A stretch of 64,000 nucleotides of DNA. Origin: Sphingobacteriaceae bacterium (GTDB taxonomy: Bacteria; Bacteroidota; Bacteroidia; Sphingobacteriales; Sphingobacteriaceae). The first letter of the stretch is position 1. The number at the start of each line of letters is the position of its first letter. Made by a program: the position numbers and the translations under genes. The notes under the pieces are model-generated. The model had not been told where the DNA came from. It did not search any database and worked only from the letters and a program-made list of their open reading frames with translations. Positions 16,233 to 25,683 of this stretch are shown one piece after another. The stretch is from NCBI GenBank assembly GCA_014380615.1, contig JACMJM010000030.1:1-64000 (forward strand). The letters run 5' to 3'.

Positions 16233-17006
16233 TCACAGTGTTGAAGCAACTCTCTGCCTTACCGCTTCGTAAAGAATAATTCCGGCTGAAACTGATACAT
16301 TCAATGAATGTATCTCCCCCAACATCGGGATCTTAGCCAAATAATCTGCGGCACGAATAATTTCATTCGAAATTCCGTCTTCTTCAGATCCCATCACAAT
16401 CGCGACAGGCATTGTATAATCGGGGGTATACAGGTACTCATTGGTTTTCTCGGTACAGGCCACCACAAACAAACCCGATTCCTGGAGAAAGCGGGTAGTT
16501 TTCAAAAGATTTTCTTCCCTGCAAACGGGAATTTTAAACAAGGCTCCTGCCGAGGTTTTCACCGCATCAGGGTTAATTTGCGCCGAACCTTTTACCGGAA
16601 CTATAATAGCGTGTACCCCGGCACATTCGGCCGTTCTGGCAATTGCTCCGAAATTTCTCACATCGGTAATCCCGTCGAGTATCAAAACGATAGGTACTTC
16701 ACCTTTCTCAAAAACAGCCGGAATAATATCTTCTATTCGCTGATAGGTTACCGGAGAAATGAAAGCTACCACTCCCTGATGATTCTTAGTAGTGATTCGA
16801 TTCAGCTTCTCGGGAGGTACCATTTGGAGGTTAATCGCCTTATCTTTTAGAAGTGCCTTCAGTTCCTGAAAAATCCCCCCCGTTAAACCACGCTGAACAT
16901 AAATCGCGTCAATATCCTTTCCGCTTTGCAATGCTTCAATCACTGCACGGATTCCAAATATCATTTGATTCGATTCTTTTTTCGGCCTGGAATACTTAGT
17001 GTCCAT
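16233..17006 (-). CDS. rlmB: 23S rRNA (guanosine-2'-O)-methyltransferase, RlmB-like
   Basis: A 257-aa SpoU/TrmH-family SPOUT methyltransferase that would add a 2'-O-methyl group to 23S rRNA G2251. The N-terminal substrate-binding domain begins at IFGIRAVIEAL; the knotted SAM domain shows DGITDVRNFGAIARTAECAG, AIVMGSEEDGIS and LNVSVSAGIILYEA. I chose ATG at 17006 (giving MDTKYSRPKK) over a GTG six codons upstream, because the extra residues are not family-like. A second SpoU gene occurs at 53540; this one has the full RlmB length and motif order. Convergent with manC. Confidence 0.9.
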   Translation of the reverse strand: MDTKYSRPKKESNQMIFGIRAVIEALQSGKDIDAIYVQRGLTGGIFQELKALLKDKAINLQMVPPEKLNRITTKNHQGVVAFISPVTYQRIEDIIPAVFEKGEVPIVLILDGITDVRNFGAIARTAECAGVHAIIVPVKGSAQINPDAVKTSAGALFKIPVCREENLLKTTRFLQESGLFVVACTEKTNEYLYTPDYTMPVAIVMGSEEDGISNEIIRAADYLAKIPMLGEIHSLNVSVSAGIILYEAVRQRVASTL

Positions 17007-17260
17007 TGTTAAAATATTTAGCACGCAAAATACTCATATTTGCTCAAAAAAGGGTTGAAAATTATTCATTAGCCTAAGTTTACCAACATTACAAAAAGTT
17101 ATTAACACCCTGCTGCAGCTATCTATCGAGCGATATTCGCACTAATTAACATTTTTTCAACATAGCTTTGTGAGCTAAAACAGCTACTTGTTAACATGAA
17201 AATTAAGTGTAAATTTTTCATTGTTGACAAAGTAAAGATACGGGCAAGTGACTTAATGTA

Positions 17261-17268
17261 TATTTTTG
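17261..17268 (+). promoter_or_regulatory. -7 box close to the dnaB start
   Basis: TATTTTTG fits TAnnTTTG and ends five bases before ATG 17274, so the transcript would have a very short leader or none. This supports starting dnaB at 17274 rather than at the ATG upstream (17196), which lies before this box. No firm -33 element is seen. Confidence 0.35.
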
Positions 17269-17273
17269 CAGGG

Positions 17274-18842
17274 ATGAGTTTAGATAACCAAAACGATTAT
17301 AACCCCGGGAAGAAATCTGCCCCTGCCCCAGAGCGCCGAACCCGCCTGAATAACCTGGTAAGCGGACTTGGAAAACTTCCTCCTCAAGCTGTTGATTTAG
17401 AAGAAGCGGTACTTGGAGCACTTATGCTGGAGAAAGATGCCCTCTCTGCGGTTATCGACATTTTAAAGCCGGAAGTTTTCTATAAAGAGAGTCATCAACG
17501 AATTTTTGAGTCTATCCACGCTTTATTTCAAAAATCATCACCTGTTGATATTTTAACCGTTACATCTCAATTACGCCAACAAGGCGATCTTGAACTCATC
17601 GGCGGAGCTTATTACATTACAGAACTAACAAACAGAGTTGCTTCGGCCGCAAATATTGAATTCCACGCCCGAATCATCTCCCAAAAATATATTCAACGTG
17701 AGTTAATCAGAATTTCGACCGAAATAATTAATAACGCATACGAAGACACGACCGATATTTTCGATTTGCTGGACCATGCGGAAAAGAATCTTTTTGATAT
17801 CGCTCAAAACAACCTTCGCCGCGATTCGAGGAAGATGGATGATATCGTACGTGAATCGATTGAGACACTTGAAAAATTGCGTGACAAGGTTGACGGACTT
17901 ACGGGCGTACCTTCGGGTTTTACAGGTTTAGACCGAATGACCTCGGGCTGGCAGCCCTCTGATCTGGTTATTATCGCCGCCCGCCCTGCGATGGGTAAAA
18001 CAGCTTTCGTATTAAGCTGCGCAAGAAACGCGGCCGTTCAGTTTAAAAAACCTGTTGTTGTTTTTTCACTTGAAATGTCGTCGGTGCAGTTGGTAAATCG
18101 TTTAATTTCGGGCGAAACCGAAATTGAGCAGGAAAAGATCCGTAAGGGAAATCTGGCTGAATGGGAATGGCAGCAGCTGCATTCAAAAATCGGAACGTTA
18201 ACAGAAGCACCGCTTTTTATTGATGATACCCCTGCTCTAAACATCTTCGAATTCAGAGCAAAGTGCAGAAGGCTGAAGGCCCAATACGATATCCAAATGA
18301 TTATTGTCGATTATCTTCAGTTAATGCACGGAAAAGGTGAAGGCAAAGGCGGCGGCAACCGGGAACAGGAAATCGGTAGTATTTCAAGAGCTTTAAAATC
18401 GGTGGCTAAAGAATTAAACGTTCCGGTACTGGCACTTTCTCAATTAAGTCGTGCGGTTGAAAGCAGGCCAGGTGCCAGTAAGCGTCCAATGCTATCAGAT
18501 TTACGTGAATCAGGCTCCATTGAACAAGATGCGGATATGGTGCTGTTTCTTTACAGGCCGGAATATTATGGCCTGACAGAAGATGAAGAAGGCCGCTCGA
18601 CAGTTGGTATAGGTGAAGTTATCATCGCAAAACACAGAAATGGTGAAACCGGAACCGTTCCATTACGCTTCATAGGAAAATTCGTAAAGTTTGCCGATTT
18701 GGAAGACGACTTCTCTATGCCATCTGCACAAGTCGGAAATCCGTTTGGAGCAATGGCCCCTTCAGAAGATTTTGAAAAGCCAAGCAACTTCATCATCCGT
18801 CCTTCCAGAATGGATGATATGGATGAAGAGGCTCCGTTCTAA
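17274..18842 (+). CDS. dnaB: Replicative DNA helicase DnaB
   Basis: A 522-aa hexameric 5'-3' helicase that unwinds DNA at the replication fork. The N-terminal helical domain (about 35-140; PPQAVDLEEAVLGALMLEKDA) is followed by the RecA-like C-terminal domain with Walker A AARPAMGKTAF, Walker B IIVDYLQLM and ALSQLSRAVESR plus SDLRESGSIEQDADMVLFLYRPE. The low-complexity N-terminus (MSLDNQNDYN) and acidic C-terminus fit Bacteroidota DnaB. The chosen start, Met27 of the longest ORF, fits the family and removes a basic upstream stretch. No intein is present. It is divergent from rlmB across about 270 bases. Confidence 0.95.
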   Translation: MSLDNQNDYNPGKKSAPAPERRTRLNNLVSGLGKLPPQAVDLEEAVLGALMLEKDALSAVIDILKPEVFYKESHQRIFESIHALFQKSSPVDILTVTSQLRQQGDLELIGGAYYITELTNRVASAANIEFHARIISQKYIQRELIRISTEIINNAYEDTTDIFDLLDHAEKNLFDIAQNNLRRDSRKMDDIVRESIETLEKLRDKVDGLTGVPSGFTGLDRMTSGWQPSDLVIIAARPAMGKTAFVLSCARNAAVQFKKPVVVFSLEMSSVQLVNRLISGETEIEQEKIRKGNLAEWEWQQLHSKIGTLTEAPLFIDDTPALNIFEFRAKCRRLKAQYDIQMIIVDYLQLMHGKGEGKGGGNREQEIGSISRALKSVAKELNVPVLALSQLSRAVESRPGASKRPMLSDLRESGSIEQDADMVLFLYRPEYYGLTEDEEGRSTVGIGEVIIAKHRNGETGTVPLRFIGKFVKFADLEDDFSMPSAQVGNPFGAMAPSEDFEKPSNFIIRPSRMDDMDEEAPF

Positions 18843-18844
18843 GA

Positions 18845-20044
18845 TTAGATAAACCAACCCATAAGAACGCCAGCCAAAATTATAAGAGGTGTTCTTATGC
18901 GAGTAAAATTGAGCAGCAAAAAGGTAACTAATACCAGGGCTATCGAGAGAATGCTCAACCCAAGCGGCTTGAGCATAAAAAAGAAAGCCGCGATTAAAAA
19001 GCCTACAGCTACGGCATTGATACCCGAAAGTGAATTTTTAATCAGGGCTATCTTCTTTAAATCGTTCCAGAACGGCACAAAAAACAATACTAAAATAAAT
19101 CCCGGAAGGTTAATACCAAGAGTAGCAACTAAACTCCCTAAAACTTGTTCGCCGATGGAGCCACCCGCATTTTTCATTGTCATTGCCCCCAAAAATGATG
19201 TAAAAGAGAACGTAGGGCCCGGTAAAGCCTGCTGAAAAGCAAAACCCGCCAAAAATTCATCTCCCGTTAAGTAGTGTTTCATCTGAACAAACTCTGTAAA
19301 CATCAAGGGAATAAGTACCTGTCCTCCGCCAAAAATAATGATGCCGTTACGGTAAAAATTTTCAAATAATCTTATCGGTAAACTAAAGGGAGAGGTTTGA
19401 TTTATAATCGCACCTAAAGTGGCGAACAGCAATAGTATGCCCAAATAATACATCACCTTGCGCGTATTGATGTTTGAAAACAAGTTTACCCGCAACTGAT
19501 TTTCTTCATGCGAGGTTTCTAATGCTGATGAGATGATTCCGCCCAAGAGAATAAGAATCGGAAAAACATATGCGTTTCGAAGAATAAGCGTAACGATTAC
19601 CGCCGTAGCGGCCAGCCAAATTGATATATCACTCTTTAGTACCGATTTAGCCAATGAGTAGGCAGCATAAGCTACTATCCCTACAGCTATGGGCTGTACA
19701 TACCGCATCACCTGGATAAATTTATGTTTATCATCTAAAAACGAAAACATTATGGCGGCAAAACATAAAATCCCCGCCGAGGGCAGCACCCAAATTATAA
19801 ACGTAAGAATCGACATCCATAGCCCTCCGACTTTGTAGGCTACCCCAATTAGTGTTTGAGTTGACGAAGGGCCCGGAAGAACCTGAGTTAAAGCATTAAG
19901 TTCGAGCAGCTCGTTTTCACTGATATAATACCTCCTTTTAACAAAATCTTTCAGCATAATAGCGATGTGAGCCTGTGGGCCGCCAAAAGCTGTAAACGTA
20001 AACAGGATTACATCTCTGATAAATAAAAATTGTTTTGCGCTCAA
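18845..20044 (-). CDS. chrA: Chromate transporter (two-domain ChrA type)
   Basis: A 399-aa inner-membrane protein with about ten to twelve hydrophobic segments. The two homologous halves are both visible: the first has TAFGGPQAHIAIM and LPGPSSTQ, the second FGGGQVLIPLM and LPGPTFSFTSFLGAM. The family exports chromate by proton antiport; whether this one does is inferred from family membership only, and many chromosomal members have unproven substrates. The start is TTG, four bases after the TPR gene stop (TAACATTG), so it is likely cotranscribed with it. It ends three bases from the convergent dnaB stop. Confidence 0.88.
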   Translation of the reverse strand: MSAKQFLFIRDVILFTFTAFGGPQAHIAIMLKDFVKRRYYISENELLELNALTQVLPGPSSTQTLIGVAYKVGGLWMSILTFIIWVLPSAGILCFAAIMFSFLDDKHKFIQVMRYVQPIAVGIVAYAAYSLAKSVLKSDISIWLAATAVIVTLILRNAYVFPILILLGGIISSALETSHEENQLRVNLFSNINTRKVMYYLGILLLFATLGAIINQTSPFSLPIRLFENFYRNGIIIFGGGQVLIPLMFTEFVQMKHYLTGDEFLAGFAFQQALPGPTFSFTSFLGAMTMKNAGGSIGEQVLGSLVATLGINLPGFILVLFFVPFWNDLKKIALIKNSLSGINAVAVGFLIAAFFFMLKPLGLSILSIALVLVTFLLLNFTRIRTPLIILAGVLMGWFI

Positions 20045-20046
20045 TG

Positions 20047-20382
20047 TTATTCGTCTTCGTAATCTAAACCCATAGCCGAGTTATATACCGTTTGCAGTTC
20101 CGCGAAAGCGTGATTATCTCGTGCGGCACGTGCCGTTTGCATCCCTTGCTGGTATATTTTTACAGCATCATCCTTCCTGTTAAGTTTCTCGTAAAGCTTT
20201 CCGAGATGGTAATAGGTACCAACATAGTCTTTATGATTAAGAATTAAATCTTCAAAGTAAATCAAAGCGGTGCTAAAATCGTTTATGGCTATATATTCAG
20301 TAGCCAGCGCATACTTTAGGAAAGGATCATTTGGCTCATTGCTGTAAAACTCTAATAGCTTTTGTAATCGGGTGCTCTGCAT
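20047..20382 (-). CDS. TPR-repeat protein
   Basis: A 111-aa cytosolic protein with two to three tetratricopeptide repeats (FLKYALATEYIAINDFSTALIYFEDL and TYYHLGKLYEKLNRKDDAVKIYQQG). Such repeats mediate protein contacts; no partner can be named. The chosen start, ATG at 20382 (MQSTRLQKLL), avoids overlap with etfB on the other strand; the longer ORF would add an implausible aromatic- and basic-rich leader covering the etfB promoter. The gene lies directly upstream of the chromate transporter with a two-base gap and is conserved in style with Bacteroidota tetratricopeptide proteins. Confidence 0.8.
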   Translation of the reverse strand: MQSTRLQKLLEFYSNEPNDPFLKYALATEYIAINDFSTALIYFEDLILNHKDYVGTYYHLGKLYEKLNRKDDAVKIYQQGMQTARAARDNHAFAELQTVYNSAMGLDYEDE

Positions 20383-20405
20383 TTTAAAAAGAAGCTTTTT
20401 TAAAC

Positions 20406-20413
20406 TAAATTTG
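20406..20413 (+). promoter_or_regulatory. -7 box of the etfBA operon
   Basis: TAAATTTG matches TAnnTTTG 13 bases before the etfB ATG, in the short divergent spacer with the TPR gene. The -33 element is not obvious. Confidence 0.45.
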
Positions 20414-20426
20414 CAAAAAAGACAAT

Positions 20427-21164
20427 ATGAAATTATTGGTTTGTATAAGTAACGTACCAGATACCACAACAAAAGTAACTTTTACCGACAATAATACACA
20501 ATTCAATACCGCCGGGGTACAATTCATCCTTAATCCTTACGATGAGATCGCCTTATCAAAAGCAATCGAACTTACCGAAGGCGGCAAAGGAACTGTAACC
20601 GTGATTCATGTAGGAGAGGCATCTTCCGAGCCGACCATAAGGAAAGCTCTGGCTATTGGCGCTGATGACGCTGTGCGTATAAACACCTATCCGCATGATG
20701 CTTTTTTTGTTGCTTCACAAATAGCTGATTATGCCCGCGATAAAAATTTTGATTTAATCCTTACGGGAAGAGAATCGATAGACTACAATAACGCTTTGGT
20801 TGCGGGAATGTTAGGCGAATTACTGAGCCTTCCTTCCGTTTCAATTATAAAAAAACTTAAGATTGACGGAACCGCTATTGAGGTAGAAAGGGAAATTGAA
20901 GGCGGGAAAGAAATTATTACGGTAGACTTACCAGCGGTGGCGGGCTGTTCGGAAGGTGTGGCGGAAGCCAAAATCCCTAATATGCGAGGCATTATGTCGG
21001 CCAGAACAAAACCGCTCGAGATTATTGAGGCCACCGCGTCCGAAAAATTAACGCATGTTGTTGAATACACTAACCCGGCACCACGTGGTGCTGTTACTCT
21101 TCTTTCAGCCGGTGAGACCGAAAAGCTGGTAGAATTATTGCACACTGAAGCGAAGGTAATCTAA
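20427..21164 (+). CDS. etfB: Electron transfer flavoprotein subunit beta
   Basis: A 245-aa cytosolic subunit that binds AMP and, with EtfA, carries electrons from acyl-CoA dehydrogenases to the respiratory chain. The start MKLLVCISNVPDTTTKV is typical, as are NPYDEIALSKAIEL (about 36-49) and the internal DLILTGRESIDYNNALVAGMLGELL; the signature VEVEREIEGGKE-type strand and LPAV follow. Length is normal. etfA follows after 26 bases. A short 5' region with a clear -7 box makes this the first gene of an etfB-etfA-bifunctional nuclease group. Confidence 0.94.
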   Translation: MKLLVCISNVPDTTTKVTFTDNNTQFNTAGVQFILNPYDEIALSKAIELTEGGKGTVTVIHVGEASSEPTIRKALAIGADDAVRINTYPHDAFFVASQIADYARDKNFDLILTGRESIDYNNALVAGMLGELLSLPSVSIIKKLKIDGTAIEVEREIEGGKEIITVDLPAVAGCSEGVAEAKIPNMRGIMSARTKPLEIIEATASEKLTHVVEYTNPAPRGAVTLLSAGETEKLVELLHTEAKVI

Positions 21165-21190
21165 GCTTTAAACCTAAATAGAAAACAAGC

Positions 21191-22159
21191 ATGGCTGTTT
21201 TAGTATATATAGAACAAGTTGAAGGACAGTTTAAGAAATCTGCGTTTGAAACGGTATCCTATGCAAAAGAAATTGCAAAAGTACTAAACACCCAAACAAT
21301 TGCTTTTACTATTGGAAATGCGTCTGATGATGTTTTAAAAACTCTGGGGATTTACGGGGCAGATAAAATCCTGACAGCAAAAAATGAAGAATTAAAATCA
21401 TTTTCGAATGCAGCCTATGCCTCGGCAATTGCTGAAGCAGCTAATCAGGAAAATGCGGATATAATTATTTTATCGAATTCTTTCAGCGGAAAGGGATTAA
21501 CCCCTACCCTTTCAGTTAAATTGAATGCCGGCGTGGTAGCCGGAGCTGTTGAACTTCCACGTATGGAAGGCGGAAAGTTCATTGTAAAGAAATTTGCTTT
21601 TTCTGGTAAGGTATTTGCCTCTGTGGAGGTTTCTACCGCTAAAAAGATAATTTCACTTAATCCTAACTCTTATTCAATTATCGAATCTGCCACTTCTCCC
21701 ACTATCGAAGTTTTTAATCCACAATTAAATATCGAATTAAAAACCAGGGTAAAAGAAGTTATTCGAAGCACAGACAAAGTGCCATTGCCAGAAGCGGAAA
21801 TAGTTGTTTCGGGGGGGAGAGGATTAAAGGGGCCCGAAAACTGGAATATTCTTGAAGATTTGGCCGAAGCTTTAGGTGCCGCAACAGCTTGCTCTAAACC
21901 AGTATCCGACGCGGGATGGCGCCCTCACGAAGAACACGTGGGCCAAACCGGCATTGTAATTAGTCCTAATTTATATTTGGCTGTAGGTATCTCGGGCGCA
22001 ATTCAGCATCTGGCGGGAGTGAGTTCTTCTAAAACGATAGTCGCTATTAATAAAGATCCCGAAGCCCCCATTTTTAAAGTGGCCAATTATGGTATTGTTG
22101 GCGACGCACTAGAAATATTACCAAAATTAACACAAGCAATTAAAGCGTTTAAGGGTTAA
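21191..22159 (+). CDS. etfA: Electron transfer flavoprotein subunit alpha
   Basis: A 322-aa FAD-binding partner of EtfB. The N-terminal domain resembles EtfB. The C-terminal FAD domain has VVSGGRGLKGPENW, GAATACSKPVSDAGWRPHEEHVGQTG and LYLAVGISGAIQHLAGVSSSKTIVAINKDPEAPIFKVANYGIVGD. All key motifs are intact. It follows etfB by 26 bases and is followed by a bifunctional-nuclease gene after 26 bases, so one transcript is likely. Confidence 0.95.
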   Translation: MAVLVYIEQVEGQFKKSAFETVSYAKEIAKVLNTQTIAFTIGNASDDVLKTLGIYGADKILTAKNEELKSFSNAAYASAIAEAANQENADIIILSNSFSGKGLTPTLSVKLNAGVVAGAVELPRMEGGKFIVKKFAFSGKVFASVEVSTAKKIISLNPNSYSIIESATSPTIEVFNPQLNIELKTRVKEVIRSTDKVPLPEAEIVVSGGRGLKGPENWNILEDLAEALGAATACSKPVSDAGWRPHEEHVGQTGIVISPNLYLAVGISGAIQHLAGVSSSKTIVAINKDPEAPIFKVANYGIVGDALEILPKLTQAIKAFKG

Positions 22160-22185
22160 AATAAGCCAGCGTTTGGCGATTTAGT

Positions 22186-22782
22186 ATGAAAAAAATTAAA
22201 TTAGATATAGTAGGATTATCATATAGTCAAACCCAGTCTGGTGCTTATGCTTTGGTATTAGGCGAAGTTAACGGACGCCGACGATTGCCGATTATTATAG
22301 GTGGATTTGAAGCTCAGGCCATTGCTATCGAAATTGAAAAAATGACTCCTAGCAGGCCCCTAACACACGATTTATTTAAATCATTTGCCCTGGCTTACAA
22401 TATTTCAATTGAAGAAGTGATAATTTACAACCTGGTTGATGGCATTTTCTTTGCTAAACTTGTTTGTAACGATGGTAAAAAATCGATTGAAATCGACGCC
22501 AGAACCTCGGATGCGATTGCCCTTGCCGTGAGGTTCGAATGCCCGATAAACACCTACGAATTCATCCTGTCGACCGCCGGAATAATGATAGAAGGCAACG
22601 ACTTTGTTTTTCTTGAAAACATTGATGCCCCAACCGAAGAAAAAGTCGCGACCGCTTCTACAAACTACTCGGCATTAAGCGAAGAGGAATTGAAAGAAAA
22701 ATTGCAACAGGCCCTAACCGAAGAAGCTTATGAAAAAGCGGCCAAAATCAGGGATGAGCTATCCAAACGTAAATCTTCTTAA
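22186..22782 (+). CDS. Bifunctional nuclease (BFN, DUF151) with a UVR-like tail
   Basis: A 198-aa protein. Residues about 1-135 form the BFN domain (YALVLGEVNGRRRLPIIIGGFEAQAIAIEIE, RPLTHDLFKSFA, IEIDARTSDAIALAVRFECPI). Characterised plant members have DNase and RNase activity; bacterial roles are unclear. The C-terminal 40 residues (EEELKEKLQQALTEEAYEKAAKIRDELSKR) match the UvrB/UvrC-type UVR motif that mediates protein contacts. This domain pair is standard in Bacteroidota. The gene closely follows etfA and is probably cotranscribed with it. Confidence 0.88.
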   Translation: MKKIKLDIVGLSYSQTQSGAYALVLGEVNGRRRLPIIIGGFEAQAIAIEIEKMTPSRPLTHDLFKSFALAYNISIEEVIIYNLVDGIFFAKLVCNDGKKSIEIDARTSDAIALAVRFECPINTYEFILSTAGIMIEGNDFVFLENIDAPTEEKVATASTNYSALSEEELKEKLQQALTEEAYEKAAKIRDELSKRKSS

Positions 22783-22869
22783 TCTTATTATCATCACCAA
22801 AGATAAGTTCCTCTCATTGTATCTTATTCCAAATAGTTCTATATTACAATTGGACTTAGCAATGGATAT

Positions 22870-24129
22870 ATGAATGTTAAAACTCGCTTAATCGCGATGA
22901 ATTTTTTGCAGTTTTTTATTTGGGGATCCTGGCTTATTACTATCGGAGCATATTGGTTTCAAAACAAACAATGGTCGGGGGCAGAATTCGGAGCTATTTT
23001 TTCAACCATGGGCATAGCGGCTATATTTATGCCCGCCATCACCGGAATCATTTCTGATAGGTTTGTTAACGCCGAAAAGCTTTACGGAATAATGCACATT
23101 CTTGGGGCCATGGTTCTTTTTTGTCTCCCATTAGTAGATAATCCCTCCACTTTTTTTTGGGTTATTCTATTGAATATGATTTTTTATATGCCCACACTTT
23201 CATTATCTATAACAGTGGCGTATTCGGCTTTAAAATCCAATGGCCAGGATGTGATTAAAGATTACCCGCCGATAAGAATATGGGGGACGATTGGATTTAT
23301 CGCGGCATTGTGGGTTGTAAGTTTATCCCATAATGAAACATCGGCTAATCAGTTTTATATCGCCTCGGCAGTATCTCTTGCTCTCGGAATTTACTCTTTT
23401 ACCTTACCTAAATGTCCTCCCCTATTTATTAAAACAGGCAATAAATCGCTGGTTGATTCATTGGGACTAAACGCTTTCGCCTTATTTAAACAAAGCCGCT
23501 TTGCGGTTTTTTTCATTTTTTCGATGCTATTAGGTGCGGCATTGCAACTTACCAATGCCTACGGAGATACTTTTATTCATGATTTCGCCAATGTAGATGC
23601 GTATAAAGATTCTCTCGCGGTAAGGTATCCAGCCATAATAATGTCTATCTCTCAAATATCCGAAACGCTATTTATTCTGGCTATCCCTTTCTTTTTGAGA
23701 AAGTTCGGCATAAAGTACGTTATGCTATTTAGCATGCTGGCCTGGGTTTTACGTTTCGGACTTTTTGCCTATTCTGATCCGGAAGGCGGATTGTGGATGA
23801 TTATCTTATCATGTATTATTTACGGAATGGCTTTTGATTTCTTTAACATTTCGGGCTCCTTGTTTGTGGAAACACAAGCAGATCCTAAAATAAGAGGTAG
23901 TGCACAAGGGGTATTTATGATGATGGTAAATGGCTTTGGTGCCCTTTTCGGAAGCTTTACCAGTGGGATTGTTATTGACAAATACTTTACTTACGCAGAT
24001 CAGAGTAAAGACTGGACCGGGATCTGGATCAGCTTTGCTTTATACGCCCTGGCGATTGCAATAGCATTTCCCTTCTTATTCAAATACAAGCACAACAGAG
24101 AGTTGGAGAAAGCTATCAGCCATATGTAA
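22870..24129 (+). CDS. Nucleoside permease (NHS family, NupG-like)
   Basis: A 419-aa major-facilitator protein with about twelve membrane helices. The N-terminus (RLIAMNFLQFFIWGSWLITIGAYW) and the QFFIWGSW motif, plus YPPIRIWGTIGFIAA and FNISGSLFVETQ, are typical of nucleoside:H+ symporters. It would import nucleosides across the inner membrane. It lies 87 bases after the nuclease gene on the same strand; the start ATG could be joined to that transcript. The upstream spacer holds no recognised promoter. A strong hairpin follows the stop codon. Confidence 0.88.
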   Translation: MNVKTRLIAMNFLQFFIWGSWLITIGAYWFQNKQWSGAEFGAIFSTMGIAAIFMPAITGIISDRFVNAEKLYGIMHILGAMVLFCLPLVDNPSTFFWVILLNMIFYMPTLSLSITVAYSALKSNGQDVIKDYPPIRIWGTIGFIAALWVVSLSHNETSANQFYIASAVSLALGIYSFTLPKCPPLFIKTGNKSLVDSLGLNAFALFKQSRFAVFFIFSMLLGAALQLTNAYGDTFIHDFANVDAYKDSLAVRYPAIIMSISQISETLFILAIPFFLRKFGIKYVMLFSMLAWVLRFGLFAYSDPEGGLWMIILSCIIYGMAFDFFNISGSLFVETQADPKIRGSAQGVFMMMVNGFGALFGSFTSGIVIDKYFTYADQSKDWTGIWISFALYALAIAIAFPFLFKYKHNRELEKAISHM

Positions 24130-24152
24130 TTCGGAGGAATTGAAACGGCCTT

Positions 24153-24195
24153 AAACAAAGAAACCGGTTACTAATGGCAACCGGTTTCTTTGTTT
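24153..24195. terminator. Strong bidirectional terminator
   Basis: AAACAAAGAAACCGGTT (24153-24169) and its exact reverse complement (24179-24195) form a 17-bp stem with a 9-base loop between the convergent permease and citrate synthase genes. The A/T-rich outer stem supplies the T tract in both directions. Confidence 0.88.
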
Positions 24196-24208
24196 ATAAT
24201 TATCTTGC

Positions 24209-25495
24209 TTATCTATTTTTAAGTTCAACAAATTCTCTGTTTACTTCGCCAACATAAACTTGTCTCGGGCGTCCGATAGGCTCCTTGTTCTCACGCATCT
24301 CTTTCCACTGCGCAATCCATCCCGGCAAACGGCCCAAAGCAAATAGCACGGTAAACATATCAGTCGGGAATCCTAAGGCACGATAAATAATACCGGAATA
24401 GAAATCCACATTCGGGTACAATTTACGCTCAACAAAATACGGATCAACTAATGCAGCCTCTTCCAACTTTTTAGCAATTTCCAGAACCGGATCATTTATT
24501 CCAAGTTTAGACAAAATATCATCACATGCTTTCTTAATAATCTTTGCTCTAGGATCAAAGTTTTTGTAAACCCTGTGACCAAAGCCCATTAAGCGGAAAT
24601 TATCATTTTTATCTTTGGCCTTAGCGATCCATTTATCAGCGTCGCCGCCGTCATCTTTTATTTTCTCCAGCATTTCAATTACTGCCTGGTTAGCACCGCC
24701 ATGAAGCGGGCCCCATAATGCCGAAACACCTGCAGAAATAGAAGCATATAGATTACACTCTGATGAGCCTACCATACGAACAGTTGAAGTAGAACAGTTC
24801 TGCTCGTGATCGGCATGCAGAATCAGCAATTTATTCATCGCGTCAACTACTACAGGATCTATGTCAACATCATGGGTAACCTGACCGAAGGTCATTTGCA
24901 TAAAGTTGGTTACATAATCGAGTTTGTTTTGAGGATAAATGAACGGCTCGCCTAAGGATCCCTTGTAAATCCAGGAAACAATTGTAGGCATCTTCGCCAA
25001 CAGCTTAATAACTGTCAGATTTATATCTTCTTTTGTTGGTGAAGGATTTAAGCTTTCGGGTGAAAATGCCGTTAAGGAACTTACTAAAGAACAAAGCTGG
25101 CCCATAGGGTGCGCTTTAGAAGGAAACCCGTCGTAGAATTTCTTCATATCCTCGTGCAAAAGAGCATGGTAACTTAATTGGCTTTGAAATTCCTTTATCT
25201 CGGATACAGACGGTAAATCGCCGTAGATAAGCAAATATGCTACTTCAAGGAAAGAGCATTTTTCGGCCAGAAGTTCGATAGGATAGCCTCTATACTTTAA
25301 GATCCCCTGCTCTCCATCTAAAAAAGTAATTGCGCTTTTGGTACTTCCAGTATTTTTAAAACCGCTGTCGATTGTAATAAAACCGGTTTGATCGCGAAGT
25401 TTTGATATATCTACCGCGTTTTCATTTTCGGTACCTGTAATTACCGGAAGTTCGTAAGTCTTATCACCTAAGTGTATAGAAGCTGTTTCTGACAT
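24209..25495 (-). CDS. gltA: Citrate synthase
   Basis: A 428-aa type II citrate synthase condensing acetyl-CoA and oxaloacetate at the entry to the TCA cycle. The family motifs are LLIYGDLPS, LHADHEQNCSTSTVRMVGSS (first catalytic His region), LWGPLHGGANQAVIEML (second His) and MGFGHRVYKNFDPRA, with the catalytic Asp region VDFYSGIIYRALG near the end. I chose ATG 25495 (MSETASIHLG) rather than the longest ORF, whose 11 extra residues overlap the probable promoter. Single-gene unit with its own promoter and the shared strong terminator. Confidence 0.95.
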   Translation of the reverse strand: MSETASIHLGDKTYELPVITGTENENAVDISKLRDQTGFITIDSGFKNTGSTKSAITFLDGEQGILKYRGYPIELLAEKCSFLEVAYLLIYGDLPSVSEIKEFQSQLSYHALLHEDMKKFYDGFPSKAHPMGQLCSLVSSLTAFSPESLNPSPTKEDINLTVIKLLAKMPTIVSWIYKGSLGEPFIYPQNKLDYVTNFMQMTFGQVTHDVDIDPVVVDAMNKLLILHADHEQNCSTSTVRMVGSSECNLYASISAGVSALWGPLHGGANQAVIEMLEKIKDDGGDADKWIAKAKDKNDNFRLMGFGHRVYKNFDPRAKIIKKACDDILSKLGINDPVLEIAKKLEEAALVDPYFVERKLYPNVDFYSGIIYRALGFPTDMFTVLFALGRLPGWIAQWKEMRENKEPIGRPRQVYVGEVNREFVELKNR

Positions 25496-25515
25496 ATATT
25501 TGGATGTTGGCCCCG

Positions 25516-25523
25516 CAAAAATA
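25516..25523 (-). promoter_or_regulatory. -7 box of gltA
   Basis: On the minus strand TATTTTTG fits TAnnTTTG and lies 20 bases before the chosen gltA ATG. It supports the downstream start. Confidence 0.45.
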
Positions 25524-25630
25524 ATCAAATCTGCCTTTTTTGGAAGCTAATTATTGTTTTGCCGGTAATTTAACAGTAAAAAAGTTGAAACCTCCCTTGA
25601 AAATAAATAAAAAAGTAAACAAAAAATAAA

Positions 25631-25666
25631 AAAAGCGGGCCTGCCACATAGAGCCCGCCCGCTTTT
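25631..25666 (-). terminator. Intrinsic terminator of the small barrel gene
   Basis: AAAAGCGGGC (25631-25640) pairs with GCCCGCTTTT (25657-25666), and on the minus strand the stem runs into a long T-rich tract (25630 downward). It lies 17 bases past the stop of the outer-membrane protein gene. Confidence 0.85.
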
Positions 25667-25683
25667 CAATTAATAAAGTAAAA